Shown here: in pieces, positions 15,929 through 25,038 of the stretch
Numbering within the stretch: position 1 is the stretch's first letter
How the letters are laid out: the number at the start of each line of letters is the position of its first letter
From: Nocardia abscessus NBRC 100374
GTDB lineage: Bacteria > Actinomycetota > Actinomycetes > Mycobacteriales > Mycobacteriaceae
Assembly (NCBI RefSeq): GCF_000308455.1
Contig: NZ_BAFP01000139.1
Location: 124,001-188,000, forward strand
DNA length: 64,000 bases
Direction of reading: 5' to 3'
The notes under the pieces: generated by a model
What the model was told of the DNA's origin: nothing
What the model saw: only the letters and a program-made list of their open reading frames with translations
Databases searched by the model: none
Program-made: the position numbers and the translations under genes

Positions 15929-17155
15929 TCAGGCGGCTTGCGTCCTTCGCTGCATCCCCAGACCGACCACCGTCATAACCAGCGCGGCGACCAGCAACAG
16001 CGCGAGTGTCCAAGCGAGGGTCGCGAAGCCGTGCGGCGCCGCGGCGGCAGCGACCAGCGGGCCGATGGTCGCGCCCACGTAGAAGCTGAACATGGCGACC
16101 GACATGGCGGCGGCGCGCGATTCGCCGCCCAGCTCGCCCGCGCTCTGCAGCACGGCCGGGGCGATGATGCCGAGCCCGCCGACCAGAACGGCGAGCAGGA
16201 CGGCCAGTACGGCCGGGTGGGTTCCCTCGAAGGTCGCGATCACCATCGCCGTCGCGGCTATCAGCGCGCCGAGCACGATCTGACCGTGCTTGGACAGCCG
16301 GGCCAGTGGCACCGCGAGCAGCGGAAGCGCGATCATCACCGGCAGCGCGCCCGCACGCAGCGCGAGCAGTTCGCCCGAGCCCCGCACCACCCCGGTCAGT
16401 TCGAGCCCGGTGTACACCCCGACCATCACCGCCATGCTCATCGCGCCCGCGATCAGCATCGGCAGCAGCGCCCGGATGCGCAGCACCGCGGGAATCGCGG
16501 CGTAGCTGTGCCGCAGCGGCTGGTCCCGACCGGTGGGCGTGTCCGAAAGCAGCGCGGACCGCAGCACCAGCGCGAGCACGGCGAAGACGATCGCGGAAGC
16601 GACGAACACGGTGCGCCAGGGGAACGCGCCGACCATCCACTGCGAAACGATTTGCGCGATCACCGTCGCCGCGAGGAACGACGTGGCCACCGACATGGTG
16701 GCCACGGCCCGGTGCGCGGGGACGATGCGGGTGGCCACGTAGGCCATGATCGCGGGCGGAATGGAGCCGACCACCAGGCCCTGGGCAACCCGGAGGGCGA
16801 CGGCCAGCGGCGCACTGAACGCCAAACCGGTCAATAGTGTGACCACCGAGGCCGCCAGCATCCCGATGACCAGCACCCGCCGGTGACCGTAGCGATCCGA
16901 CAGCGGCCCGAACAGGACGAAGCCGCCTGCGTAGCCGAAGGCGAACGCGCTGATGATCCAGGTCATCGCGGCCGAACCGACGCCCCAGTCGGCCTGCATG
17001 GCGGTGAAAAGCGGAATCGGAACGTACATCTGGCCGGTGGCCAGCAGTGCGGAGAGAACGAAGAAGGGCAGGGTGCGCCCGGTGTGGGCACGCGAAGAGC
17101 TGTCTCGGGTGCGCGGCCGGGCCGGAGCCGCGGACCGGAAGGTGGGCATTGCCAT
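15929..17155 (-). CDS. MFS exporter
   Basis: Inner-membrane major facilitator of about 408 residues with twelve hydrophobic segments. The loop 2-3 motif is FGPLSDRYGHRRVLVIG, and a long hydrophilic loop follows TM6. It resembles drug/sugar proton antiporters of the DHA1/AraJ-like group; substrate unknown. I start at the ATG at 17155; a TTG at 17191 would overlap the operator. Divergently arranged with a TetR gene across a palindrome, so induction by a compound that the TetR protein senses is likely. Confidence 0.82.
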   Translation of the reverse strand: MAMPTFRSAAPARPRTRDSSSRAHTGRTLPFFVLSALLATGQMYVPIPLFTAMQADWGVGSAAMTWIISAFAFGYAGGFVLFGPLSDRYGHRRVLVIGMLAASVVTLLTGLAFSAPLAVALRVAQGLVVGSIPPAIMAYVATRIVPAHRAVATMSVATSFLAATVIAQIVSQWMVGAFPWRTVFVASAIVFAVLALVLRSALLSDTPTGRDQPLRHSYAAIPAVLRIRALLPMLIAGAMSMAVMVGVYTGLELTGVVRGSGELLALRAGALPVMIALPLLAVPLARLSKHGQIVLGALIAATAMVIATFEGTHPAVLAVLLAVLVGGLGIIAPAVLQSAGELGGESRAAAMSVAMFSFYVGATIGPLVAAAAAPHGFATLAWTLALLLVAALVMTVVGLGMQRRTQAA

Positions 17156-17189
17156 GGATCGAAGGTAAGCCGGGAGCGGACCGATTGTC

Positions 17190-17205
17190 AACCAAATAGT
17201 TGGTT
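17190..17205. promoter_or_regulatory. TetR operator, AACCAAATAGTTGGTT
   Basis: Inverted repeat with 6-bp arms AACCAA and TTGGTT separated by 4 nt, located between the divergent MFS (minus) and TetR (plus) genes. The symmetry, the AT-rich centre in an otherwise GC-rich region and the position make it the probable binding site of the adjacent repressor. Confidence 0.65.
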
Positions 17206-17229
17206 TAACGGAATGGTAAAGTGTTCGCC

Positions 17230-18075
17230 ATGACGGCCACGATGAAACGCAGTGACGCGACCAGGCAGGCTCTGTTGCGCGCCGCCCGCGACGAATTCGC
17301 CCGGTACGGGCTGGCCGGCGCGCGGGTCGACCGGATCGCCGAGGCGGCGGGCGTCAACAAGGAGCGCATCTACGGCCTGTTCGGCAGCAAGGACAAGCTG
17401 TTCGACGTCATCCTGATCGACACGCTGCGCGAGTTCATCGACGTGGTGAAACCGTTGGCCGACACCGAACCCGGGGCTTATGTCGGCAAACTGTTCGACT
17501 ACCACCGGGACAATCCGCAACTGTTGCGGCTGATGCTCTGGGAGGCGCTGCACCGCGGCGCGGACGCGCACGACATCGATGGCTGGCGCGCCGCGCACTA
17601 CGTGCGCAAATCCGACCGCGCCCAAGAGCAGTTCGACGTGGACTCCGCGGACGCCGGCCGCCTGCTGCTGGCGCTGTGCGGCCTGGCCAACTGGTCGCAC
17701 GCCGTACCGCAGACCACCAGGCTGCTGCTCGGCGAGGCCGCCGCGGAGGACAAGCACGCCACCCGCGCGTTCCTGATGGAGTTCGCCAGGGCGGCGATGC
17801 GCCGCGACAGGGCCCCCGGCGAGCCGGAAGCACGCCTCCCGGAGGTCGAACTGGTCAACGATTTGACCGCCAGCGACCACCAGTCCGAGGTGGACCGGGC
17901 CGCTCAGCGCCTCCGCGACGCCCAGGCCGCCGCCGAAGCCGCCCGCACGGACCTCGCCACCGCCCTACGCGCAGCCCACACCGCGGGCGCGAGCGCCAAC
18001 CAGCTCGCCAGGCAGGTATCGGGCACCCTGTCGCGACCTGTCGTGCTCAAACTGCTGTCCCAGCCCGAGCGCTGA
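17230..18075 (+). CDS. TetR-family repressor with an extra C-terminal helical/HTH segment
   Basis: A 281-residue regulator, longer than the usual 190-220. Residues about 8-55 form the TetR DNA-binding domain (RQALLRAARDEFARYGLAGARVDRIAEAAGVNKERIYGLFGSKDKL). The ligand-binding part follows to about 205. The last 65 residues are Ala-rich helix (AAQRLRDAQAAAEAARTDLATAL) and then GASANQLARQVSGTLSRPVVLKLL, which resembles a second helix-turn-helix. It probably represses the divergent MFS gene. A GTG three codons upstream is an alternative start. Confidence 0.85.
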   Translation: MTATMKRSDATRQALLRAARDEFARYGLAGARVDRIAEAAGVNKERIYGLFGSKDKLFDVILIDTLREFIDVVKPLADTEPGAYVGKLFDYHRDNPQLLRLMLWEALHRGADAHDIDGWRAAHYVRKSDRAQEQFDVDSADAGRLLLALCGLANWSHAVPQTTRLLLGEAAAEDKHATRAFLMEFARAAMRRDRAPGEPEARLPEVELVNDLTASDHQSEVDRAAQRLRDAQAAAEAARTDLATALRAAHTAGASANQLARQVSGTLSRPVVLKLLSQPER

Positions 18076-18258
18076 CACGACGTCCGCTCCCCGCCACGGG
18101 CGACCGCAGCTGATCCGGGTACACCGACACGCCCTTACGGCACCACCGACCTCGACCGTCAACGCACGGCACCACAGTCGAGGTCTGGCGGTAGCCGCTC
18201 GCCCCGGCCCTCACCCGCCCAAACGCGTGCACTTCGTCCGAAAACTCCAACGCCGACG

Positions 18259-18429
18259 CGCCCAGCGCACCCCAACCCCAGGTTTCGAGCGAAGCGAGAC
18301 CGACCATGCGCCGTTCGCGGCCCGGCTCGCGTCCGAGCGGCCGCCGCGTCCGCGACGAAGTCGCCAGCGGCGGTCACTCGGACGCGAGCCATAAGGGGCC
18401 GCGAACACGCGGCGCCGCAGGCGCCGCAA
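18259..18429 (-). repeat. 170-bp dispersed intergenic repeat, copy A
   Basis: Starts next to the stop codon of the FadE-like gene. Read on the minus strand it runs GCGGCGCCTGCGGCGCCGC (hairpin), GTGTTCGCGGCCCC, a long palindromic middle, then GGTCTCGCTTCGCTCGAAAC. It is about 85-90 percent identical by eye to copy C (29357-29530), and its distal 60 bp also match copy B (22067-22143). The preceding 180 bp (18076-18258) hold no gene that I can support. Confidence 0.8.
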
Positions 18430-20259
18430 TTAGAACACCGCCTCGTCCAGGTTCATGATGTCGTTGTCGAGGGCGGCGATGATGCCGCGCAATGCGGTGA
18501 GGTTCGGCAGCACGTTCTTGGCGAAGAAGCTGGCGGCGGCGACTTTTCCGGCGTAGAAGGGGCGATCCTTCTCCGATGCGTCGGTGGCCAATGCGGCGGC
18601 GGCGATCTCCGCCTGCACCAGCAGCCGCCAGCCGATGAGCAGGTCACCTACCGCGAGCAGGAAGCGCACCGAACCGAGGCCGATCTTGTAGAGCTCGGCG
18701 GGCGTCTGCTGGGCGGCCATCAGGAAGCCGGTTAGTGTGGCCGCCATCGCCTGCACGTCCTCCGCCGCCGTGCGCAGCAGTTCGCGCTCGGTGCCGAAAC
18801 GACCGGTCTTCGCGTCCAGGAACGCCGCGATCCGCGCGTTGACGTGGCCGAGCGCCACACCTTTGTCGCGGATGATCTTGCGGAAGAAGAAGTCCTGCGC
18901 CTGGATGGCGGTGGTGCCCTCGTAGAGCGAGTCGATCTTCGCGTCGCGGATGTACTGCTCGATCGGATAGTCCTGCAGGAAGCCGGAACCGCCCAGAGTC
19001 TGCAACGACTCGGTCAGGTACTGGTAGGCCCGCTCCGAGCCGACACCCTTGACGATCGGCAGCAGCAGATCGTCCACCCTGTGCGCCAGCTCGGGGTCGG
19101 CGCCCGAAACGAGCTGGGCCACATCGGCATTCTGGTGCGCGGCGGTGTACAGGTACACCGCGCGCAGACCCTCCGCGTACGCCTTCTGCATGGCCAGCGA
19201 ACGACGAACGTCCGGATGCTGCGTGATGGGGACGCGGGGCGCGGCCTTGTCGGTCATCTTGGTCAGGTCGGCGCCCTGCACCCGCTCCTTGGCGAAGTCC
19301 AGCGCGTTGAGATAGCCGGTCGACAGAGTGCCCGAGGATTTGACGCCGACCATCATGCGCGCGTTCTCGATCACCTGGAACATCTGCGCGATGCCGTTGT
19401 GCACCTCGCCGACCAGCCAGCCCTTGGCGGGGACGCCGTGGCCGCCGAAGGTCAGCTCGCAGGTGGGCGAGGACTTCAGGCCCATCTTGTGCTCGACGCC
19501 GGTGACGTACACGCCGTTGCGCTCGCCGAGTGCCAAGGTCTCGGGATCGAAGAGGAATTTCGGCACGTAGAACAGCGACAGGCCCTTGGTGCCCGGTCCT
19601 GCGCCCTCCGGGCGGGCAAGCACTAGATGGAAGACGTTCTCGGCGGTGTCACCGACCTCGGCCCCGGAGATGAACCGCTTGACGCCTTCGATGTGCCAGG
19701 AGCCGTCTTCTTGGCGGATCGCTTTCGTGCGGCCCGCGCCCACGTCGGAACCGGCGTCCGGCTCGGTGAGCACCATGGTGCCCTGCCAGCCCTTCTCGAA
19801 GCCGAGCGTGGCCCAGTGCCGCTGCTGCTCGGTGCCGACGTTGTACAGCACCGACGCCATCACCGGGCCCATGTTGAAGAACGACGCCGACGGATTGGCG
19901 CAGGTGATCATCTCGGCGACCGCCCACACCAGTACCGCGGGCGCCGGGGTGCCGCCCATGCCCTCCGGCATGCCGAGCCTGCTCCACTCCGCGTCGCGCA
20001 CGGCGGCGATCGTCCTACGGAGCGGCTCCGGAACAGCGATCGAGAACGTGGTCGCGTCGTAGACCACCGGATCGCGATCGGCCGCCGCGAAGGAGTCCGC
20101 CACCGGGCCCTCGGCCAGGCGCTGAACCTCGGACAGGATCTCCCGCACGGTGCCGGAATCGAGGTCGCCGTAGGCCCCTGTATCGAGGAGTTTGTCCAGC
20201 TCAAGCACTTCGAACAGGTTGAACTCGATATCCCTCAGGTTCGCCTTGTAGTGGCCCAC
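18430..20259 (-). CDS. acyl-CoA dehydrogenase, FadE5-like
   Basis: Flavin-dependent dehydrogenase of fatty-acyl-CoA beta-oxidation, 609 residues, the long form with an extra C-terminal four-helix domain. The N-terminus MGHYKANLRDIEFNLFEVLELD is typical of the FadE5 group. The FAD/substrate core contains GTMVLTEPDAGSD and KRFISGAE, and the region YLTESLQTLGGSGFLQDYPIEQYIRDAKIDSLYEGTTAIQAQDFFFRK includes the catalytic-base and FAD-contact segments. Probably cytoplasmic and broad in chain length. Divergent from urtA. Confidence 0.9.
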   Translation of the reverse strand: MGHYKANLRDIEFNLFEVLELDKLLDTGAYGDLDSGTVREILSEVQRLAEGPVADSFAAADRDPVVYDATTFSIAVPEPLRRTIAAVRDAEWSRLGMPEGMGGTPAPAVLVWAVAEMITCANPSASFFNMGPVMASVLYNVGTEQQRHWATLGFEKGWQGTMVLTEPDAGSDVGAGRTKAIRQEDGSWHIEGVKRFISGAEVGDTAENVFHLVLARPEGAGPGTKGLSLFYVPKFLFDPETLALGERNGVYVTGVEHKMGLKSSPTCELTFGGHGVPAKGWLVGEVHNGIAQMFQVIENARMMVGVKSSGTLSTGYLNALDFAKERVQGADLTKMTDKAAPRVPITQHPDVRRSLAMQKAYAEGLRAVYLYTAAHQNADVAQLVSGADPELAHRVDDLLLPIVKGVGSERAYQYLTESLQTLGGSGFLQDYPIEQYIRDAKIDSLYEGTTAIQAQDFFFRKIIRDKGVALGHVNARIAAFLDAKTGRFGTERELLRTAAEDVQAMAATLTGFLMAAQQTPAELYKIGLGSVRFLLAVGDLLIGWRLLVQAEIAAAALATDASEKDRPFYAGKVAAASFFAKNVLPNLTALRGIIAALDNDIMNLDEAVF

Positions 20260-20409
20260 CGGGTCCTCCTCGACTCGAGTCCGCGGCCCGCCGCCGCGGC
20301 ATGGGACGGTTCAGGCGTCGTACGAATCGAAGCGTGCCGCATCGCGGCGACGCTACGCAACCGTAGCCACATCCGCCCCGGCCAGCGGGTTTGCCACAAC
20401 CTCACAACT

Positions 20410-20450
20410 GTTCACCGTCCGTTTACGGAAAAGGTTCACACAGGCGAAAC
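20410..20450 (+). promoter_or_regulatory. GlnR-like box upstream of urtA
   Basis: GTTCAC-N6-TTTAC-N7-GTTCAC-N6-GAAAC. The second half fits the actinobacterial GlnR consensus gnTnAC-n6-GaAAC exactly; the first half is partial and the centre spacing is one base long. It lies about 185 bp before the urtA start, in the divergent fadE-urtA region (20260-20633). Nitrogen control of urea uptake by GlnR is established in actinomycetes, which supports the call; the exact sites are inference. Confidence 0.55.
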
Positions 20451-20633
20451 AGACGAAACGGACTTGTCATCGAGAGATATTCCGGCGCAACAACTTCTGT
20501 CTACCGTTCGCATCACGAATACAGCCGTTGTATACAGCCCCGTCTACAGCCGTGACCGGGGCGAAGACGGCGATATTCGATGCGGCGCCCAGCCGACGCC
20601 GCCGCAACACCTGATGAGGAGAGGGTTCGCCCC

Positions 20634-21908
20634 ATGCCAGATTCCCGTGCCACCCATCGCTCCAGGCGCTTGATCAGAGTGGTGGCGGCGCCCACCGCGG
20701 TCGCGCTCGCCGGCCTGTTGCTGACCGCATGTGGCGCCAAGGACGACGCCTCGACCACCGGCTCCAACGCCGCCTCCTGCGTCGACACGTCCAAGGACAC
20801 GATCAAGGTCGGTTCACTGCACTCGCTGTCCGGCACGATGGCCATCTCCGAGGTCACCGTCGCCAACTCGACCAAGCTGGCTGTCGACCAGATCAACGCC
20901 GCGGGCGGCGTGCTCGGCAAGAAGATCGATCTGGTGCTCGAGGACGGCGCCTCGGACCCGAAGACCTTCGCGGAGAAGGCGGAGAAGCTGATCAGCTCCG
21001 ACTGCGTCGCCGCGGTGTTCGGCGGCTGGACCTCGTCGAGCCGCAAGGCGATGAAGCCGAAGTTCGAGAGCCTGAACTCACTGCTCTACTACCCGGTGCA
21101 GTACGAGGGCCTGGAGGACAGCAAGAACATCTTCTACACCGGCGCGACCACCAACCAGCAGATCATCCCGGCGCTGGACTACCTCAAGCAGAAGGGCATC
21201 ACCTCCCTCTACCTGGTCGGCAGCGACTACGTCTTCCCGCAGACCGCCAATCGCGAGATCAAGGCGTACGCCGCCGCCAACGGCATCGAGATCAAGGGCG
21301 AGGACTACACCCCGCTCGGGTCCACCGATTTCTCCACCATCGTGAACAAGGTCCGCACCGCCAAGGCGGGAGCGGTGTTCAACACCCTCAACGGCGACTC
21401 CAACGTCGCGTTCTTCCGCGAGTACAGCAACGCGGGCCTCAAAGCCGCCGAGATGCCGGTGGTTTCGGTGTCCATCGCCGAGGAAGAGGTCGCGGGCATC
21501 GGCGCCCAGCACATCGCCGGGCAGCTCACCGCATGGAACTACTACCAGACCGTGGACAACCCGGTGAACAAGAAGTTCGTCGCCGACTACAAGGCCGCCT
21601 TCGGCGCCGACAAGCCGACCTCGGACCCGATGGAGGCCGCGTACGCGTCGGTCTACCTGTGGAAGAACACCGTCGAGAAGGCGAAGTCGTTCAAGGTGGA
21701 GGACATCCAGGCCGCCGCCGGCGGCGTCAGCTTCGACGCGCCCGAGGGCCTGGTCACCATCGACGGCTCCAACCACCACATCACCAAGACCGCCCGGATC
21801 GGCGAGATCCGTCCCGACGGGCTCATCTACTCGGTGTGGGACTCCGGCAAGGCCGTGACGCCGGACCCCTACCTGAAGTCCTACGACTGGGCCAAGGACC
21901 TGAAGTAG
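20634..21908 (+). CDS. urtA: urea ABC transporter, substrate-binding lipoprotein
   Basis: Extracellular urea-binding protein of the branched-chain-amino-acid/amide type, 424 residues. It has a lipoprotein signal with lipobox LLLTAC (the mature protein begins at that Cys), then DTIKVGSLHSLSGTMAISE, a Leu/Ile/Val-binding fold, FGGWTSSSRKAMKPKFE, NSLLYYPVQYEGLE (a UrtA hallmark) and DPMEAAYASVYLWK. The ATG at 20634 follows GAGGAGAGGG; earlier in-frame ATGs lack a signal sequence. First gene of urtABCDE, preceded by a GlnR-like box. Confidence 0.92.
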   Translation: MPDSRATHRSRRLIRVVAAPTAVALAGLLLTACGAKDDASTTGSNAASCVDTSKDTIKVGSLHSLSGTMAISEVTVANSTKLAVDQINAAGGVLGKKIDLVLEDGASDPKTFAEKAEKLISSDCVAAVFGGWTSSSRKAMKPKFESLNSLLYYPVQYEGLEDSKNIFYTGATTNQQIIPALDYLKQKGITSLYLVGSDYVFPQTANREIKAYAAANGIEIKGEDYTPLGSTDFSTIVNKVRTAKAGAVFNTLNGDSNVAFFREYSNAGLKAAEMPVVSVSIAEEEVAGIGAQHIAGQLTAWNYYQTVDNPVNKKFVADYKAAFGADKPTSDPMEAAYASVYLWKNTVEKAKSFKVEDIQAAAGGVSFDAPEGLVTIDGSNHHITKTARIGEIRPDGLIYSVWDSGKAVTPDPYLKSYDWAKDLK

Positions 21909-21914
21909 TCCGCC

Positions 21915-22005
21915 GCTGTCCGCGGCCCAGCTCTCGGTGACTGCCCAGCGACACAGTCGCAACGGCGATCACGCGGAGCGAGTAATGAGGGGGGCCGCGG
22001 ACAGC
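21915..22005. promoter_or_regulatory. long inverted repeat between urtA and urtB
   Basis: Perfect 14-bp arms GCTGTCCGCGGCCC (21915-21928) and GGGCCGCGGACAGC (21992-22005) with a 63-nt loop, starting 6 bp after the urtA stop. Such structures behind the binding-protein gene of ABC operons commonly stabilise the upstream mRNA or attenuate transcription into the permease genes; that role is inference. Confidence 0.6.
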
Positions 22006-22066
22006 AACGGACGAACCGCGGGTAAGCGAACCATTGGTCCACACGCACGCGCGCCCCACGCGCCCG

Positions 22067-22143
22067 GCGCACCCCAACTCCAGGTTTCGAGCGAAGCGAG
22101 ACCGAGCATGCGCCGTTCGCGGCGCGAAGGCGCGGCAAATTAG
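22067..22143 (+). repeat. dispersed intergenic repeat, copy B (short)
   Basis: Contains GCGCACCCCAACTCCAGG, TTTCGAGCGAAGCGAGACC and GCATGCGCCGTTCGCGGC, matching copies A and C, but lacks their long palindromic middle and ends CGGCAAATTAG, similar to the end of copy A. It sits inside the urt operon, just before the urtB ribosome-binding site. Confidence 0.75.
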
Positions 22144-22163
22144 ACACAGGAGCTTTCTCTCCC

Positions 22164-23048
22164 ATGGACGTTGTGATCGGACAGCTCTTCACCGGGCTGA
22201 GTCTGGGATCGATTCTCTTGCTCGCCGCGCTCGGGCTCTCGCTGACCTTCGGTCAGATGGGCGTGATCAACATGGCGCACGGCGAGTTCATCATGGCCGG
22301 TTGTTACACGACCTACGTTGTGCAGAAGGTCATCTCGTCGGCGGGCGTCTCGCTCGTGGTCTCCCTGCTGATCGGTTTCCTCGTCGGCGGCCTGCTGGGC
22401 GCCGCGTTGGAGATGGGCCTGATCCGGTGGATGTACGACCGGCCGCTGGACACCCTGCTGGTCACCTTCGGTGTCGGGCTGGTGCTGCAACAGCTGGCCC
22501 GCGACATCTTCGGCGCGCCGGCCAAGAACGTCATCGCGCCGGAGTGGCTCAGCGGCGGCGTCACGATCCTGGGCGCGGTGGTGCCGAAGACGCGCATCTT
22601 CATCCTCGTTCTGGCGATTGTCGCGGTGAGCGCGCTGGCCGCGGTGCTCAAGGCGACTCCGCTCGGTCGCCGCATCCGTGCGGTGGTGCAGAATCGCGGA
22701 TTGGCCGAAACTTCGGGCGTGTCCAGCCGTTTCACCGATATCGGCACGTTCTTCATCGGCTCGGGCCTGGCGGGCGTGGCCGGTGTCGCGCTCACCCTGA
22801 TCGGCTCGACCAGCCCGACCATCGGGCAGAGCTATCTGATCGACGCGTTCCTCGTGGTGGTCATCGGCGGGCTCGGCCAGATCAAGGGCACGGTGATCGC
22901 GGCGTTCGCGCTCGGCCTGCTCAATTCCTACATCGAATACTCGACCACCGCGTCCATCGCGAAGGTCATCGTCTTCGTCGTCATCGTGATCTTCCTGCAG
23001 GTCCGCCCGCAGGGTCTGTTCACCGTCCGGACAAGGAGCCTGGCATGA
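22164..23048 (+). CDS. urtB: urea ABC transporter permease
   Basis: Inner-membrane permease of the LivH/UrtB type, 294 residues, with about eight hydrophobic segments. Typical motifs are ALGLSLTFGQMGVINMAHGEFIMAG near the N-terminus and DAFLVVVIGGLGQIKGTVIAAFALG near the C-terminus. It pairs with UrtC to form the channel. Its stop overlaps the urtC start (ATGA). It is separated from urtA by 255 bp holding an inverted repeat and a dispersed repeat. Confidence 0.92.
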   Translation: MDVVIGQLFTGLSLGSILLLAALGLSLTFGQMGVINMAHGEFIMAGCYTTYVVQKVISSAGVSLVVSLLIGFLVGGLLGAALEMGLIRWMYDRPLDTLLVTFGVGLVLQQLARDIFGAPAKNVIAPEWLSGGVTILGAVVPKTRIFILVLAIVAVSALAAVLKATPLGRRIRAVVQNRGLAETSGVSSRFTDIGTFFIGSGLAGVAGVALTLIGSTSPTIGQSYLIDAFLVVVIGGLGQIKGTVIAAFALGLLNSYIEYSTTASIAKVIVFVVIVIFLQVRPQGLFTVRTRSLA

Positions 23049-24187
23049 CCACGCTCGTACAACGGTGGCGCGCGCACTCCTCGGTCGGCGCGCCGGCCGG
23101 ATTCGCCGTCGCCGCCGTGCTGTTGTTCGCGGTCGCGCCCGCCGTGCTCAGCGATTTCCGGCTCAACCTGCTGGCGAAGTTCCTGTGCTTCGCGATCGTG
23201 GCGGTGGGCATCGGATTGGCCTGGGGGCGGGGCGGGATGCTCACCCTCGGTCAAGGCGTGTTCTTCGGGATCGGCGCCTACATCATGGCCATGCATCTAC
23301 AGATGGCCGACGCCGCGCGGCTCGGCAACGACGTACCGGAGTTCATGGAGATCGCGGGCATCCGCGAATTGCCGTCGTTCTGGCAGCCTTTCGCGTCGGC
23401 TCCGGTGGCACTGCTGGGCATTCTGGTGCTGCCCGCGCTGGTCGCCGCGGTGCTCGGCTACGGGGTGTTCAAGCGGCGCGTGAAGGGCGCCTACTTCGCC
23501 ATCCTCAGCCAAGCGCTGGCCGCCGCGCTGGCCATTCTGCTCACCGGCCAGCAGGCCATCGGCGGTTTCACCGGCCTGTCGGACTTCCGCGCCTTCTTCG
23601 GTTTCAAGCTGTCCGACCCGGTCAACCGGCGCATGCTGTTCTTCCTCGCCGCGGGCACGCTGCTGGTGGTGGTCGCGCTGGTGCGGCAACTGATGCACAG
23701 CCGGTACGGCGAACTGCTCGTGGCGGTGCGCGACCAGGAGGAGCGGGTGCGCTTCCTCGGATACGACCCGGCGAACGTGAAGATCGTCGCCTACGTGGTC
23801 GCCGCGTTCTTCGCGGGCATCGCCGGTGCGCTGTTCACCCCGATCGTGGGCATCATCTCCCCCGCCGATATCGGCGTGGTTCCGTCCATCGCGTTCCTGA
23901 TCGGCGTCGCGATCGGCGGCCGGACCACCCTGCTCGGGCCGGTGCTCGGCGCGATCGGCGTGGCCTGGGCGCAGACGGCGTTCTCCGAGGAGTTCCCCTC
24001 GGGGTGGACGTATTTGCAAGGCGTGCTGTTCATCGCGGTGGTCGGTTTCGTCCCGGCGGGGCTGGCCGGACTGTGGCCGATGGTGAAGGGTCTGCGGGAC
24101 AACCGGTTGCGGCGCCCCGCCGCGCCCGCGGCCGTGGTGGCCGAGGCGCTGCCGGAACCCGCGACCGAGAAGGTGGAATCGCGATGA
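23045..24187 (+). CDS. urtC: urea ABC transporter permease
   Basis: LivM/UrtC-type permease of 380 residues. N-terminal hydrophobic segments are followed by WGRGGMLTLGQGVFFGIGAYIMAMHL, the UrtC-specific insertion with LPSFWQPF, and the C-terminal VVPSIAFLIGVAIGGRTTLLGPVLGA. ATG start overlapping the urtB stop, and its own stop overlaps the urtD start, indicating tight translational coupling of the operon. Confidence 0.92.
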   Translation: MTTLVQRWRAHSSVGAPAGFAVAAVLLFAVAPAVLSDFRLNLLAKFLCFAIVAVGIGLAWGRGGMLTLGQGVFFGIGAYIMAMHLQMADAARLGNDVPEFMEIAGIRELPSFWQPFASAPVALLGILVLPALVAAVLGYGVFKRRVKGAYFAILSQALAAALAILLTGQQAIGGFTGLSDFRAFFGFKLSDPVNRRMLFFLAAGTLLVVVALVRQLMHSRYGELLVAVRDQEERVRFLGYDPANVKIVAYVVAAFFAGIAGALFTPIVGIISPADIGVVPSIAFLIGVAIGGRTTLLGPVLGAIGVAWAQTAFSEEFPSGWTYLQGVLFIAVVGFVPAGLAGLWPMVKGLRDNRLRRPAAPAAVVAEALPEPATEKVESR

Positions 24188-25038
24188 CCGAGACGACGCA
24201 CGAACCGAAGCTCGGCGGCAATGCCGGAATGTCCAGCGAGTATCTCGAGATCCGCGGTCTGTCGGTGAGTTTCGACGGGTTCAAGGCCGTCACCGAGGTG
24301 GATCTGACGGTGTTGCAGGGCGATCTGCGCTTCCTCATCGGCCCCAACGGCGCGGGCAAGACCACCCTCATCGACGCGATCACCGGGCTGGTCCCGGCGA
24401 CCGGGTCGGCGCAGAAGACCGGCGTCGAGCTGCTCGGCAAGAAGGTGCACCAGATCGCCCGGCTCGGCGTCGGACGGACGTTCCAGACCGCGAGCGTGTT
24501 CGAGCAACTCAGCGTGCTGCAGAACCTCGACATCGCCGCGGGCGCGGGCCGCTCGGCGCTCACCATGCTGCGCCGCCGCAGATCGGTGCTGCCCGCGATC
24601 GAGGAAGCGCTGGAGATCACCGGCCTGGCCGAGCTTCGCGACAAGCCCGCCGGGGTGCTCGCGCACGGACAGAAGCAGTGGCTCGAGATCGGCATGCTGC
24701 TGGTGCAGAACGCGTCGGTGCTGCTGTTGGACGAGCCGGTGGCCGGGATGAGCGCCGAGGAGCGCGAGGAGACCGGGAATCTGTTGCGCCGCATCGGCGG
24801 CGACCGGGTGGTCGTGGTGGTCGAGCACGACATGGACTTCATGCGCGCCTTCGCCAGCTCGGTCACCGTCCTCGCGGGCGGCACGGTGCTCAGCGAGGGG
24901 ACCGTCGAACAGGTGCAGGCGGACCCGAAAGTCCAGGAGGTCTATCTCGGCACCGCCGCGGCCGTCGGCACCGAGCTGGAGGACGCCTCGACCGCGCCGA
25001 GCCCGGAGTCACCCCAGAAAGGGGACAGCGATGCTTGA
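24184..25038 (+). CDS. urtD: urea ABC transporter ATP-binding protein
   Basis: Cytoplasmic LivG/UrtD-type ATPase of 284 residues. Walker A GPNGAGKTT, Walker B LLLDEPVAGM, the switch His in VVEHDMDFM, and a degenerate signature AHGQKQWLE as usual for UrtD. An N-terminal 18-residue tail precedes the ABC core and a C-terminal acidic tail follows. Overlaps urtC by 4 bp and urtE by 8 bp. Confidence 0.92.
   Translation: MTETTHEPKLGGNAGMSSEYLEIRGLSVSFDGFKAVTEVDLTVLQGDLRFLIGPNGAGKTTLIDAITGLVPATGSAQKTGVELLGKKVHQIARLGVGRTFQTASVFEQLSVLQNLDIAAGAGRSALTMLRRRRSVLPAIEEALEITGLAELRDKPAGVLAHGQKQWLEIGMLLVQNASVLLLDEPVAGMSAEEREETGNLLRRIGGDRVVVVVEHDMDFMRAFASSVTVLAGGTVLSEGTVEQVQADPKVQEVYLGTAAAVGTELEDASTAPSPESPQKGDSDA

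Noticed and set aside
22034..23044. N-terminal extension of UrtC back to 22034
   Set aside because: The extension overlaps urtB out of frame; the ATGA overlap at 23045 gives the normal UrtC start.
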